Source of the DNA: Nannocystis bainbridge
GTDB taxonomy: Bacteria > Myxococcota_A > Polyangia > Nannocystales > Nannocystaceae
Reading direction: 5' to 3'
DNA: 64,000 nt
Assembly: GCF_028368995.1 (NCBI RefSeq)
Contig: NZ_JAQNDL010000003.1
Coordinates: 2,790,001-2,854,000 of the forward strand
In this document: one piece after another, positions 46,597 to 55,319 of the stretch
Numbering within the stretch: the first letter of the stretch is position 1
Layout: each line of letters begins with the position of its first letter
Translations under genes and position numbers: made by a program
Notes under the pieces: model-generated
Databases searched by the model: none
What the model saw: only the letters and a program-made list of their open reading frames with translations
Told to the model about the DNA's origin: nothing

Positions 46597-47421
46597 TCAG
46601 AAGCAGAGGACGACGTTGCACAGGCCGAGGATGTTGCCCTTGACCCCCGCCGGGCAGCAATCCGACTGCGGGTTGGCCTCGTCGAAGATGCAGAACTCGC
46701 CCTGCCCGGCGCACGCCAGCGTCTCGCAGCCCGAGGTGTCGAGCGTGCACGAGCCGGTGCACCCCAGCGCGCCCTGGTCGTAGCCGAGCGTGATGCAGGT
46801 GTTGCCGCCGAGCTGGATCCCGTCGCACTGCTCCGCGCCCTCGCGGACCCCGTTGCCGCACGACGCCAGCGGCGTGCAGCCGGCCGTGTCGATGCTCTTG
46901 CAGTTCTGCGCGCACACCAGGCTGCCGCCGCCGTAGCCGAGGCCCTGGCAGGTCTTGCCGTTGAAGTTGCTGCCGTCGCAGGCCTCGGCCATGTGGACGA
47001 TGTTGTCGCCGCACGTGTAGCAGCCGTCGGTGAACAGCTGGCAGTCAGGCCCGCACGCCAGCGTGCCGGCGCCGTAGCCCTCGGTCATGCACGTGCTGCC
47101 GACCAGCGACTCGCCGTCGCACTCCTCGCCGGCGTCGACGTTGCCGTCGCCGCACACGCCCGCGGGCTCGCTCGTGGCCTGCCCGGTGGAGATCGGGTCG
47201 CCCGAGCCCGGCGAGCTCGAAGTCGGCGCGTCGCTGGTCCCGCTCTCGCTGCCCGAACCGTCACCGCTGCTGCCGTCGCTGTCGCTGACGGTGCCCGGGT
47301 GGGCGGTCGTGATGTTGTGGGTGGTCGGCAGCGGGATCGACCCGGTGTCGCTGATGGTGCCCTCGGCGCAGGCCATCAGCAGGGCGATCGTCAGGCCCGA
47401 CCACGCAAAATTCTTCGGCAT
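46597..47421 (-). CDS. Cys-rich DUF4215-like lipoprotein upstream of rebB
   Basis: 274 residues from the ATG at 47421 (signal LTIALLMAC, lipid Cys18), with a Ser/Gly/Asp linker (20-85). It then carries three or four tandem modules of about 45 residues with the pattern CGDGNVDAGEECDG ... C-x-x-x-GYGAGTLACGPDCQ ... (VCGDGNVDAGEECDGESLVG, YTCGDNIVHMAEACDGSNFN, SCGNGVREGAEQCDGIQLGG). It ends in a separate small Cys motif (FCIFDEANPQSDCCP). Its stop is 19 bp before rebB, so it may lead the R-body operon. The role is unknown. Confidence 0.82.
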   Translation of the reverse strand: MPKNFAWSGLTIALLMACAEGTISDTGSIPLPTTHNITTAHPGTVSDSDGSSGDGSGSESGTSDAPTSSSPGSGDPISTGQATSEPAGVCGDGNVDAGEECDGESLVGSTCMTEGYGAGTLACGPDCQLFTDGCYTCGDNIVHMAEACDGSNFNGKTCQGLGYGGGSLVCAQNCKSIDTAGCTPLASCGNGVREGAEQCDGIQLGGNTCITLGYDQGALGCTGSCTLDTSGCETLACAGQGEFCIFDEANPQSDCCPAGVKGNILGLCNVVLCF

Positions 47422-47560
47422 CCCATCCGAGCCTAACAGCGCCGGCGCGGCCGTGAAGTCGCCCCGACGTCGCCCCCGCGCGCGCACGCGCCCGCGAACG
47501 CGAGAGGTTCCTCATTGCTCCGCGCCGACGCCTCCGCGTTCGCGCGCCTGCGCGATCGAC

Positions 47561-48484
47561 TCACAGGGACGCACGCGTCGGGCACTCGCCCTCGCCCTGG
47601 AAGTCCCCGAGCGTGCGCGCCTGGGCGGCGAGGTAGTCATACGCAGTTGTCACGGGGATCGGTGCACCGGTGACGGAGTAGCCGAGTTCGGGGGTGAACA
47701 GGTCGGCGGCCTTGACCATGCGCAGCTCGTCGAGCGTGGTCTCGCCGTCGCGGTCGAGATCGCTGTCGGCGATCCACTGCGCGCGCCGCTCGGTGATCTC
47801 GGCGCCCTGCGTGATGTTGGTGAAGAACCAGTGGTCGCCGTGGATGGTCGGCTTGATCTGCGCCGTGCCGCCCGAGGGCACCGCGAAGCCAGCATCACCC
47901 TCCTCGGGCGCGCAGTCGTCGAACGAGGTGCCAGCCGCGAGGCCCCACGCGAACTTCACCGAGGTCGCCGGCTCGCAATCATCGGTGCCCGGCAGGCACG
48001 ACTGACCGTCGGCCTTGCTGATCGCGCCCTCGACGTAGATCGAGAAGCCGTTCTCGACCATGAATTCATGGTCGGCGGCGGCGGTGCCCTCGGCCGCCTC
48101 GGCCGCGGCGGAGGCGTTGGGGATGTCGTAGCCGACGCGGTCCCAGCGGACCGCCGCGACGTCGTCGAACTCGGTCAGCACGAACCCGCCGACCGGCAGG
48201 TTGAGCAGGTCGACGACGTAGACCGCGGGCTCGACCAGCGAGTCCGAAGCGTCGGCGCTGCGGCTCGCGCGGAAGTTGCCGACGACCACCAGGAACTTGG
48301 TGTAGTCCGCGGCCCAGCCGTCGACGATGTTCTCCTCGCCCGTGCCCGGCTGCAGCCCCTCGGGGATGGTGTCCTCGGCCTCGACGAACACCTGCACCCG
48401 CCCGGTCGCGCCGCCTCCGCCATTGCAGCCGGCGACGAGGGTGATGGCAGTGACGACGACGAAGACCTGCTGCAAACGTGGCAT
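47561..48484 (-). CDS. Lipoprotein of unknown function with an EF-hand-like loop
   Basis: 307 residues from the ATG at 48484 (signal AITLVAGC, lipid Cys20) and a short Gly stretch. The body is a beta-rich domain (GRVQVFVEAEDTIPEGLQPG, KFLVVVGNFRASRSADASDS, YVVDLLNLPVGGFVLTEFDD) with HGDHWFFTNITQGAEI, and near the end DSDLDRDGETTLDEL, an EF-hand-type calcium loop. Several Cys pairs are present. The long upstream open frame is a shadow of the methyltransferase region. The upstream intergenic region carries TTGCAA operator-like repeats. Confidence 0.75.
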   Translation of the reverse strand: MPRLQQVFVVVTAITLVAGCNGGGGATGRVQVFVEAEDTIPEGLQPGTGEENIVDGWAADYTKFLVVVGNFRASRSADASDSLVEPAVYVVDLLNLPVGGFVLTEFDDVAAVRWDRVGYDIPNASAAAEAAEGTAAADHEFMVENGFSIYVEGAISKADGQSCLPGTDDCEPATSVKFAWGLAAGTSFDDCAPEEGDAGFAVPSGGTAQIKPTIHGDHWFFTNITQGAEITERRAQWIADSDLDRDGETTLDELRMVKAADLFTPELGYSVTGAPIPVTTAYDYLAAQARTLGDFQGEGECPTRASL

Positions 48485-48859
48485 GACGACTCTCCTTGCG
48501 CGATGTCGCGGGGTGGTTGCAAATTCTCGGACGAGCGCGCCGCGCCTGCCCCGGCCGTGCGGCCGCTCGCCGGACCCGTGACCGCCTCCGCGGGGCCCGC
48601 ACGGCGGCGACGCGCTGCGAGCGGCGATCACGGGGCGACCGTACGCGGCGTGTTCTTGCAAGTCAAATTGCAAAAGACCTTCGCTTGCATCTGACGCCGC
48701 TCCGCCGCCCGGCTCGCCGCCGCAGGCGTCCGTCTGGCCCGGTGAGTTCGCCGGTTCGCACGCGCACACGACCTGCTCTTGCAATGCGTTTGCAAAAATT
48801 GACCTTGCGCACGCGCCCCGCCGCTTGTCCTGCGCCGGCCCGACTGTCACGGTTGAGGC
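48485..48859. promoter_or_regulatory. Divergent promoter region with TTGCAA repeats
   Basis: About 375 bp between divergent genes. TTGCAA occurs at 48517-48522, 48656-48661, 48668-48673, 48779-48784 and 48790-48795. Two composite copies have the form CTTGCAA, 5-6 nt, TTGCAAAA, 0-3 nt, GACCTT (near 48655-48680 and 48778-48806). The paired spacing of 11-12 bp puts the half-sites on one DNA face. Likely binding sites for a dimeric regulator; the regulator is unknown. Confidence 0.55.
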
Positions 48860-49669
48860 ATGAGCCAGCAGTCGCCCCTCGCCGATCCGGCCCCGTGGAA
48901 CCTCGTCGACGCGTGGTACGCCGAGCGCGGCGTGCAATTCATGGTCCCCTTCACTCGCGACGCCATCGCCCTGGCCGCCCCGGCCGCCGACGCGCGCGTG
49001 CTCGACGTCGCCTGCGGTCCCGGCACCCTGGCGCTGCACATCGCCCCCGAGGTCGCCCACGTGGCCGCCCTCGACTTCGCCGCGGCGATGATCGATCGCC
49101 TGCGCGAGCGCGCCGACCGTGAAGGGCTCGCCGTCGACGCCCGCGTCGGTGACGGCCAGGACCTGCCGTGGCCCGACGCCGGCTTCGACGCCGCCTTCTC
49201 GATGTTCGGCCTGATCTTCTTCCCCGATCCGGACCGCGGGCTGCGCGAGCTGCATCGCGTGCTCAAGCCCGGCGGTCGCGTCGTGGTCGGCTCGTGGGCC
49301 CCGTTCGCCGAGGACCACCCGCTCATGCTCCTGTTCGCGGCCCTGCGCGCCGTCATGCCCGAGCTCCCGCTCGGCCGCGGCCCCGCGCCGCTCAACCATC
49401 CCGACGAGTTCACCGCGGCCCTCGCCGGCGCCGGCTTCACCGGCGTCCGCGTCGAGCCCGTCACCCACGAGTTCCGCTTCGCCGACGTCGACGCGCTGTG
49501 GACCTTCAACGTCCGCGGCAACGCCCCGATCGCGCTGCTCCATCAGCGCCTGTCGGCGGAGGCGTGGCAAGCCTTCGAGACGGACGTGCTGGCCCGCCTG
49601 CGCGAGCGCTTCGGCTCCGGCCCCGTCGCTTACCCGCAGACGGCCCTGCTGGGCCTCGGCGTGCGCTGA
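48860..49669 (+). CDS. SAM-dependent methyltransferase (Methyltransf_11 type)
   Basis: 269 residues from the ATG at 48860. Motif I is VLDVACGPGTLALHI (about 47-61), then VAALDFAAAMIDRL with the acidic SAM-ribose residue, DGQDLPWPDAGFDAAFSMFG (motif II) and RVLKPGGRVVVGSWAPF (motif III), as in UbiE-like and bin3-like enzymes. A C-terminal helical domain (about 165-269) forms a substrate cap. The substrate is unknown. It may share the upstream regulatory region with the divergent lipoprotein gene. Confidence 0.88.
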   Translation: MSQQSPLADPAPWNLVDAWYAERGVQFMVPFTRDAIALAAPAADARVLDVACGPGTLALHIAPEVAHVAALDFAAAMIDRLRERADREGLAVDARVGDGQDLPWPDAGFDAAFSMFGLIFFPDPDRGLRELHRVLKPGGRVVVGSWAPFAEDHPLMLLFAALRAVMPELPLGRGPAPLNHPDEFTAALAGAGFTGVRVEPVTHEFRFADVDALWTFNVRGNAPIALLHQRLSAEAWQAFETDVLARLRERFGSGPVAYPQTALLGLGVR

Positions 49670-49696
49670 CGGCGGGACGCTCCCTGCGCGACGACG

Positions 49697-49720
49697 ACAT
49701 GTCCCTCAGGACATGTTCGA
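49697..49720. repeat. 14-bp-period palindromic units, 2 copies
   Basis: ACATGTCCCTCAGG and ACATGTTCGAG, cores at 49698 and 49712. They lie between convergent genes ending at 49669 and 49800. Confidence 0.75.
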
Positions 49721-49799
49721 GTCCCGCGCCGATCGGCGTGACCAGCAGGCGCCGGCGTGGAAGCTCGGACCCGGGACGCCGCCGGGTCTCGCGGGTCCG

Positions 49800-51044
49800 C
49801 TACTCCGCCGGGCAGCCCGCCCCGGGCGCCACCTGCCCGTGGGCCATGAAGTAGATCGGGTGGCTGCCGGCGAACGCCTCTGCGGGCAGCACCTCCCAGT
49901 TCACCCCGTCTTCGCTGCGGAAGAACCGCTGCTTCTCGTACCACACCATCCAGCCCGCGTTCGTGGCCACGAACGTGCCCTCGGGGCTGCGCGCGACCTG
50001 ACCGATGGAGATGTCGCCGGGCGCGATCGGCTCGCTCTGCCAGCTCGCCCCGTCGGCGCTGCGGTGCAGCGTCGCGCCCTGGTACACAAAAAACTCCGAG
50101 CCGGTCCAGATCGGCGGCGACGACAGGTTGTCGGTCACGGGCACGTGCTCCCAGTCGTCGCCGCCGTCGGTGGTGCGGCAGACGTGGCCGTTGCCGCTGA
50201 CCATGATCCCCACACCTGACCCATAGGCCATGCCGATCACGTAGCCCCCGCATTGCGGCGGCCGCGTCGTCGCCGGCGTCCACGTCACCCCGTCGGCGCT
50301 GCGGACGATCGCTCGCTGCTCGCCGCTCTCGCCGCTGACCACGAACCACCCGCCGTCGTGCGGGAAGAACTCAATCGCGCGGGTGTTGATGCCGATGTCG
50401 AGCGGCCCGCCCTCCTGCCAGGTCTTGCCGAGGTCGTCGGAGATCTGCGTGGGCGAGTTGTTGGCGACGAAGCGGCCGTTGCCGAAGGCGACGTCGGCGA
50501 ACGTCGGCGTGTCCGCGAGCACGGTCTCGAACATCGCCGCGTCCTCGCTGCGCACCAGCGAGCCCGGCGCACCCCAGCCCCACGTCAGCACGAAGGTCTG
50601 TTCGCCGTGGGCGATCCCGCGGCCCGCGAACGCATTGTGATCGCAGTCGAGCCCGGCCTCGAAGCAGCGCACCGCGTCGTCCTGCGAGCTGTCCTGAATC
50701 CACGTGCGGCCGTCGTCGCAGGAGATCGTGGTCCGCCCGTAATGCCCCTGGGCGATGAACACCGGCACCGAAGTCACCGGCGGCGGACCGGTCGTCGTCG
50801 AGGTCGGCTCACTCGGCCCCTCGGTCGTCGACGTCGACGCCTCCGTCGTGCTCGCCTCCGTCGTCGTCTCGATCGACGTCGTCGCTGGCGTCGTCATCGG
50901 CAGCGAAGTCACCGCCTCCGAAGAACCGGACGACATCATCGAGGTCGTCGAGGCCGCCTCGCTCGCGCCGTCGCTGCTCGACGGATCTTTGCCCTCGCCC
51001 TGACACGCGACGACCAGCGCCGCCCCCATCCACATCTGCCGCAC
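49800..51044 (-). CDS. BNR/Asp-box propeller lipoprotein
   Basis: About 414 residues from a GTG at 51044 (short signal, MGAALVVAC); an ATG at 51101 would give a 19-residue longer n-region. A Thr/Ser linker (20-85) precedes six Asp-box repeats of the S-x-D-x-G-x-x-W type: SCDDGRTWIQ, SDDLGKTWQE, SADGVTWTPA, TTDGGDDWEH, SADGASWQSE and SEDGVNWEVL. This is a sialidase-type six-bladed propeller without the Arg triad or catalytic residues of sialidases, so probably a binding protein. Confidence 0.82.
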   Translation of the reverse strand: MRQMWMGAALVVACQGEGKDPSSSDGASEAASTTSMMSSGSSEAVTSLPMTTPATTSIETTTEASTTEASTSTTEGPSEPTSTTTGPPPVTSVPVFIAQGHYGRTTISCDDGRTWIQDSSQDDAVRCFEAGLDCDHNAFAGRGIAHGEQTFVLTWGWGAPGSLVRSEDAAMFETVLADTPTFADVAFGNGRFVANNSPTQISDDLGKTWQEGGPLDIGINTRAIEFFPHDGGWFVVSGESGEQRAIVRSADGVTWTPATTRPPQCGGYVIGMAYGSGVGIMVSGNGHVCRTTDGGDDWEHVPVTDNLSSPPIWTGSEFFVYQGATLHRSADGASWQSEPIAPGDISIGQVARSPEGTFVATNAGWMVWYEKQRFFRSEDGVNWEVLPAEAFAGSHPIYFMAHGQVAPGAGCPAE

Positions 51045-51212
51045 CACGCCACGGTAACGAGGTCGCGGTGGGCCTCGCAAGGTGTCGTGCGCCCCCATCA
51101 TCACGACGAGCGCGCGCGGCCTCGCGTCGCGCGTGCGCGCGCGTTTGACAGCCCTGGCGGCCTCCTGTAGCTGTGATCGTCGCATCGTGCGGCGAGGGCG
51201 GGAGGACACGTG

Positions 51213-52943
51213 ATGATGGGCAGACGAAAGGCACGAGCATGGATGCTCGGTGGCGCGGTGGTCCTGGGATGTAGCGGCGGGGGCGGCGGCAACGACGACG
51301 CGACCGCGGCCACCGAGGGCACCGGCGTCGCCACCGACGCTGCGACGACGGCCCCGACCACCAGCGAGGGCACCGGCGAGGACCCCACCGAGGGTGAGCC
51401 CGCCGACTGCGAGGGCCCGCTCGACCCCGGCCCCGCCCCGCTGCGGCGGCTCACGCACTCGCAGTACAACAACACCGTCCGCGACCTGTTCCCCGGCGTG
51501 ACCCTGCCGCTGCAGACCATCGCCGTCGACCCGAAGGTCAACGGCTTCGAGAACAACGCCGACGTGCAGACCCCCTCGGCCCTGCTCATCGAGCAGTACC
51601 AGCGCGCCGCCCTCGAGGTCACCAAGGCCGCGTGGGCCAGCCCCGAGGCCTTCCTGCCGTGCGCGGCCGACGGCGGCGGCGAGCCGCAGCAGTGTGGCCA
51701 CACCTTCCTGCTCGACCTCGGCGCGCGCGCGTTCCGGCGCCCGCTGACCGCCGACGAGGAGGCCGCCTTCCTCGGCTTCTTCGACCAGCAGCTCGCCGAG
51801 ACCAACTTCACCGTCGCGCTCCAGCTCACCGTCCAGGCGGTGCTGCAGTCGCCGGCGTTCCTCTACTTCCTCGAGTTCGGCGGCGAGCCGATCGAGGGCG
51901 GCGAGGCTGTCGCGCTCACCGGCCACGAGCTGGCCGCGCGGCTCAGCTACTTCCTGTGGGACAGCATGCCCGACGCGCAGCTGCTCGCGGCCGCCACCGC
52001 CGGCGACCTCGACACCGTCGAGGGCCTCGCCGCCGAGGCCCTGCGCATGCTCGACGACGGCAAGGCTCGCGGCGCGCTCGTCAACTTCCACCGCCAGTGG
52101 TTCGACTTCGACGGCGTCGCGCTCATCAACCCCGACCCCGCGACCTACCCGACCTACACCCCCGAGCTGCGGACCGCCATGCGCGCCGAGCTCGATCGCT
52201 TCGTCGAGTCGACCCTGTTCGATGGGCCAGGCACCTTCGCCTCGCTGCTCACCAGCACCGCGACCGACGTCGAGGCCACCCTCGCCGCGCTCTACGGCGT
52301 CGACGCCCCGCCGCCCGGCGAGTGGGCGCCCGTCAGCCTCGACCCCGGCGAGCGCAGCGGGATCCTCACGCGCGCCGGCTTCCTCGCCCGCACCGCCCAC
52401 GCCGTGCACCCCTCGCCGGTCAAGCGCGGCGTGTTCGTGCTCGCCCGCCTGCTGTGCGTCCCGCCCGCGCCGCCGCCCGCCAACGTCAACACCAACCCGC
52501 CCGACGAGGGCGAGCCCGGGCAGCCCAAGACCAACCGCGAGCGCTACGCCAAGCACACCGCGCAGGCCGACTGCGCCTCCTGTCACGTCACGATCGACGG
52601 CGTCGGCTTCGGCTTCGAGAACTACGACGCGCTCGGCCGCTGGCGCGACCTCGACAACGGCGAGCCGGTCGACGCCAGCGGCGCGCTGATCGGCACCGAC
52701 GTCGACGGCAGCTTCGACGGCGCGATCGAGCTGTCGCAGAAGCTGGCCACCAGCACCCAGGCCCACGACTGCGTGGTCTCGCAGGTCTACCGCTACGCGC
52801 TCGGCCGCGGGACCACGGCGGCCGACCTGTGCAGCCTCGGTGACCTGCGGGCCCAGTTCGCCGAGGCCAGCGGCGACGTGCACGCCCTCCTCCTCGCCGT
52901 CGTCACCAGCGACGCCTTCCGCACCCGAAAGGGGGCCCCATGA
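51213..52943 (+). CDS. DUF1592/DUF1588 lipoprotein, second paralogue
   Basis: 576 residues; the ATG at 51213 is best spaced after GGAGGA (a GTG at 51210 and an ATG at 51216 also exist). Signal GGAVVLGC (lipid Cys20), linker, then the same domain order as the protein at 17610: LRRLTHSQYNNTVRDLFPG, FRRPLTADEEAAFLGFF, AVLQSPAFLYFLEFG, LAARLSYFLWDSMPDA, LTRAGFLARTAHAVHPSPVK ... RGVFVLARLLC, a CASCH haem-type motif (454-458) and a DUF1585 end. Coupled by ATGA overlap to the DUF1552 gene. Likely a functional pair with it. Confidence 0.9.
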   Translation: MMGRRKARAWMLGGAVVLGCSGGGGGNDDATAATEGTGVATDAATTAPTTSEGTGEDPTEGEPADCEGPLDPGPAPLRRLTHSQYNNTVRDLFPGVTLPLQTIAVDPKVNGFENNADVQTPSALLIEQYQRAALEVTKAAWASPEAFLPCAADGGGEPQQCGHTFLLDLGARAFRRPLTADEEAAFLGFFDQQLAETNFTVALQLTVQAVLQSPAFLYFLEFGGEPIEGGEAVALTGHELAARLSYFLWDSMPDAQLLAAATAGDLDTVEGLAAEALRMLDDGKARGALVNFHRQWFDFDGVALINPDPATYPTYTPELRTAMRAELDRFVESTLFDGPGTFASLLTSTATDVEATLAALYGVDAPPPGEWAPVSLDPGERSGILTRAGFLARTAHAVHPSPVKRGVFVLARLLCVPPAPPPANVNTNPPDEGEPGQPKTNRERYAKHTAQADCASCHVTIDGVGFGFENYDALGRWRDLDNGEPVDASGALIGTDVDGSFDGAIELSQKLATSTQAHDCVVSQVYRYALGRGTTAADLCSLGDLRAQFAEASGDVHALLLAVVTSDAFRTRKGAP

Positions 52944-54361
52944 CCGCCTCGCACCCTCGTATGCCGCGCCTGCGCCGGCGCAGCTTCCTCGGCGGCCTCG
53001 GCCTCGGCATCGGCGCGCTGTGCCTGCCCTCGCTGCTGCCACGAGGCGCCCGCGCCGAGCCGCCGGGCCCGGTCAAGCGGCTGCTGATGCTGATGACGGA
53101 GCACGGCACCGTCTATCAGAACTGGCGCATGCGCCCGGGCAACCTGCCCGAAGATACAGATTGGGAGACGCCGCTCGGTGCGCTGGGCGAGTCCGACTTC
53201 AGCGAGATCTTGCGGCCGCTCCACGGCTACCGCGACCGCCTGCTGGTGCTCGACGGCGTCGGCATGGCGACCGGGCACATGACGGGCATCAACGAGCACG
53301 AGGAGGGCCACGCCACGTGCCTCACCGGCACGCTGGCGCAGCCGGTCGACGGCGGAGTGGCGCTCGCGGCCGGGCCCTCGATCGACCAGATCGTCGCCGG
53401 CGCGGTGGCCGAGCCCGGCCAGATCGCGTCGCTGCAGATCTCGCACGGCAGTTGGGCCTACAGCTACGACCCGAGCGGCAAGGCGCTGCCGTGGATCACC
53501 GAGCCGTGGCAGCTCTACCAAAAGCTGTTCCCCAACGGCCCGGTCGACCCGAACGCGCCGCCCGACGACCTCAAGACGATCCGCGATCGCCAGGGCAGCG
53601 TGGTCTCGCTGGTGCGCGAGCAGTACCACGCGCTCGCGCCGAAGCTGTCGGGCGAGGACAAGCTCAAGGTCGAGCAGCACCGCGACCTGCTGCACTCGCT
53701 CGGCCAGCAGCTCGAGAACCTGGCCAACATCGTCTGCGAGGCGCCGCCCGAGCCCGGCGGCGGGCCGCCGTGGGAGGACCCGCAGTTCTATTTCCACCGC
53801 GCGCAGGTGTTCACGACCCTGGCGACGCTGGCGCTGTCGTGCGACATGACCCGCGTGGCGATGCTCGCGTTCAGCGGCCTGCGCAACGAACACGTCAGCG
53901 CCCCGCCCGGCGACCTCCACAACGACTACGCGCACCAGGCCTCGACCGACCCGACGGCGATGCAGGTGATGACGAACTATCACAAGATCCACGCCGAGGA
54001 TTTCAAGAACATCCTGGCGGCGCTGGACGCCGTGCCGAGCGAGAGCGGCACGCTGCTCGACGACACGCTGGTGGTGTGGGCCAACGAGCTGTGCACCGGT
54101 GAACACAGCATGAACCAGTGGCCGGTCGTGATGGCCGGCGGGACCCATCACTTCAAGACGGGCCGCTACGTCCGCTGGGCCCAGAACAACATCATCAAAG
54201 GGACGTGGGGCGACGAGCCGCAAGGGCCGCCGCACAACCGCCTGCTGGTGTCGATCGCCAGGGCCATGGGCGCGGACGTCGACCAGGTCGGCGAGACCAG
54301 CGTGACGCTCAAGGGCGACTCGCAGCTGCCCACCACCGGCGAACTCGACCGCCTCACCTGA
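52940..54361 (+). CDS. DUF1552 family Tat-exported protein, second paralogue
   Basis: 473 residues; the ATG overlaps the DUF1592 stop by 4 bp. Twin-arginine-type signal RLRRRSFLGGLGLGIGALCL. DUF1552 landmarks: KRLLMLMTEHGTVYQNW, LLVLDGVGMATGHMTGINEH, EEGHATCLTGTLAQPVD, LSCDMTRVAMLAFSG, DDTLVVWANELCTGEHS. Compared with the protein at 19301 it is similar in order but clearly diverged. A hairpin follows the stop. Confidence 0.9.
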   Translation: MTASHPRMPRLRRRSFLGGLGLGIGALCLPSLLPRGARAEPPGPVKRLLMLMTEHGTVYQNWRMRPGNLPEDTDWETPLGALGESDFSEILRPLHGYRDRLLVLDGVGMATGHMTGINEHEEGHATCLTGTLAQPVDGGVALAAGPSIDQIVAGAVAEPGQIASLQISHGSWAYSYDPSGKALPWITEPWQLYQKLFPNGPVDPNAPPDDLKTIRDRQGSVVSLVREQYHALAPKLSGEDKLKVEQHRDLLHSLGQQLENLANIVCEAPPEPGGGPPWEDPQFYFHRAQVFTTLATLALSCDMTRVAMLAFSGLRNEHVSAPPGDLHNDYAHQASTDPTAMQVMTNYHKIHAEDFKNILAALDAVPSESGTLLDDTLVVWANELCTGEHSMNQWPVVMAGGTHHFKTGRYVRWAQNNIIKGTWGDEPQGPPHNRLLVSIARAMGADVDQVGETSVTLKGDSQLPTTGELDRLT

Positions 54362-54367
54362 GCCGCA

Positions 54368-54393
54368 GGTTCCTCGGCGACGGCCGCGGAACC
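54368..54393 (+). terminator. Hairpin after the second DUF1592-DUF1552 operon
   Basis: GGTTCC / GGAACC with an inner CGGC / GCCG step around GACG, 7 bp after the stop. Confidence 0.55.
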
Positions 54394-54618
54394 AGGCGAA
54401 GGATGACCCGATCCGGGCGCGGCGGCGCAAACCGTCGCGCCCTTGTCATGAGCCGTTCGCAAGGCGCTCGAGAGCTCGCGGCCACGCGCTCGCGAGCGGC
54501 TCGCGTCCTGCGCTTTCGGTGGCACCCGGGTTGCGAACCGTGATTCCCCAACCGCGAGCGGCGCGACCTCCCGCGCTTGGTCTGCGCGAGAGCAAGGGCC
54601 GGCAGTACAAGGCCGCCC

Positions 54619-54849
54619 ATGGCTTCTGCTCCCCGTGAAGACTTCGACCTCGACGCCGTCGAGCGCCGCCTCTGCGTCGAGGCGCTCGAGCTCGCCGGCA
54701 ACATCGTCGACGCCGCCTGGCGCCTCGGCATCACCCGGCAGGCGATGAAGCGCCGGATCAAGAAGCACCGCATCGCCTGGCCCCGGCCGGCCGCCCGAAC
54801 CCCACGCGTCGACGACGAGGTCGGCTCGGCCTTCTTGCTCGCCTCCTGA
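54619..54849 (+). CDS. Small Fis-type HTH protein
   Basis: 76 residues from the ATG at 54619. A single HTH_8/Fis-like helix-turn-helix (VERRLCVEALELAGNIVDAA ... WRLGITRQAMKRRIKKHRI, about 14-53) as found at the C-terminus of NtrC-type activators, here alone and followed by a short tail. It probably binds DNA as a dimer. It may be a detached activator domain or a nucleoid-associated regulator. Confidence 0.75.
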   Translation: MASAPREDFDLDAVERRLCVEALELAGNIVDAAWRLGITRQAMKRRIKKHRIAWPRPAARTPRVDDEVGSAFLLAS

Positions 54850-54880
54850 CCCTTGGGTCATGTCGATTCGAGCCGGGCTG

Positions 54881-55085
54881 CCCTACGCTCTTGCGCCACT
54901 GAGCGTCCACGCGACCCGGGCCGCTGCCCTACGCACTTGCGCCGCTGAGCGTCCCCGCGACCGGGCCGGCTTACACTCTTGCGCCGCTGAGCGACCCCGC
55001 CATCCCGGCCCGCCCACACTCTTGCGTTACGCATTTCCGCACCGGCCGGCAGCCCTACGCACTTGCGTCGCGCCCTGCCCTCGCA
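54881..55085. repeat. Imperfect tandem repeat, about 42-46 bp, five copies
   Basis: Copies start near 54881, 54927, 54969, 55012 and 55053 with a conserved head (CCCTACGCACTTGCGCCGC) and a diverging tail (GAGCGTCCCCGCGACCGGG). The first three copies are most alike; the fourth is shortened. It lies in a gene-free interval. The minus strand is open through it (repeating AQRRKCV), but no protein is credible. Confidence 0.75.
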
Positions 55086-55319
55086 AGCCGCGGGCACCCG
55101 CGCTCCGCGATGCCGAATCGCTACCGCCGTCTCTCCGCTGCAGGACTGGCCACGGGCTCGGTCTGCATGCCTTTTGCTTCGGGCGGCCTCGACGCCTTGC
55201 TGGCAATGGCGACGCACCGATGCGATCTCGGCGCGCGCATCCCGAAGTGCTCGCTGCGAGATCGCCCGGCGCGATCGTGGTGATTGACACCGCTCCGACG
55301 ATCATGAGACCGTCGCGCG

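Noticed and set aside
51213..53042. Minus-strand frame of over 1000 codons running across the BNR lipoprotein and the DUF1592 gene
   Set aside because: Only its last about 414 codons encode the real lipoprotein. The rest is antisense to an intact DUF1592 gene with signature motifs.
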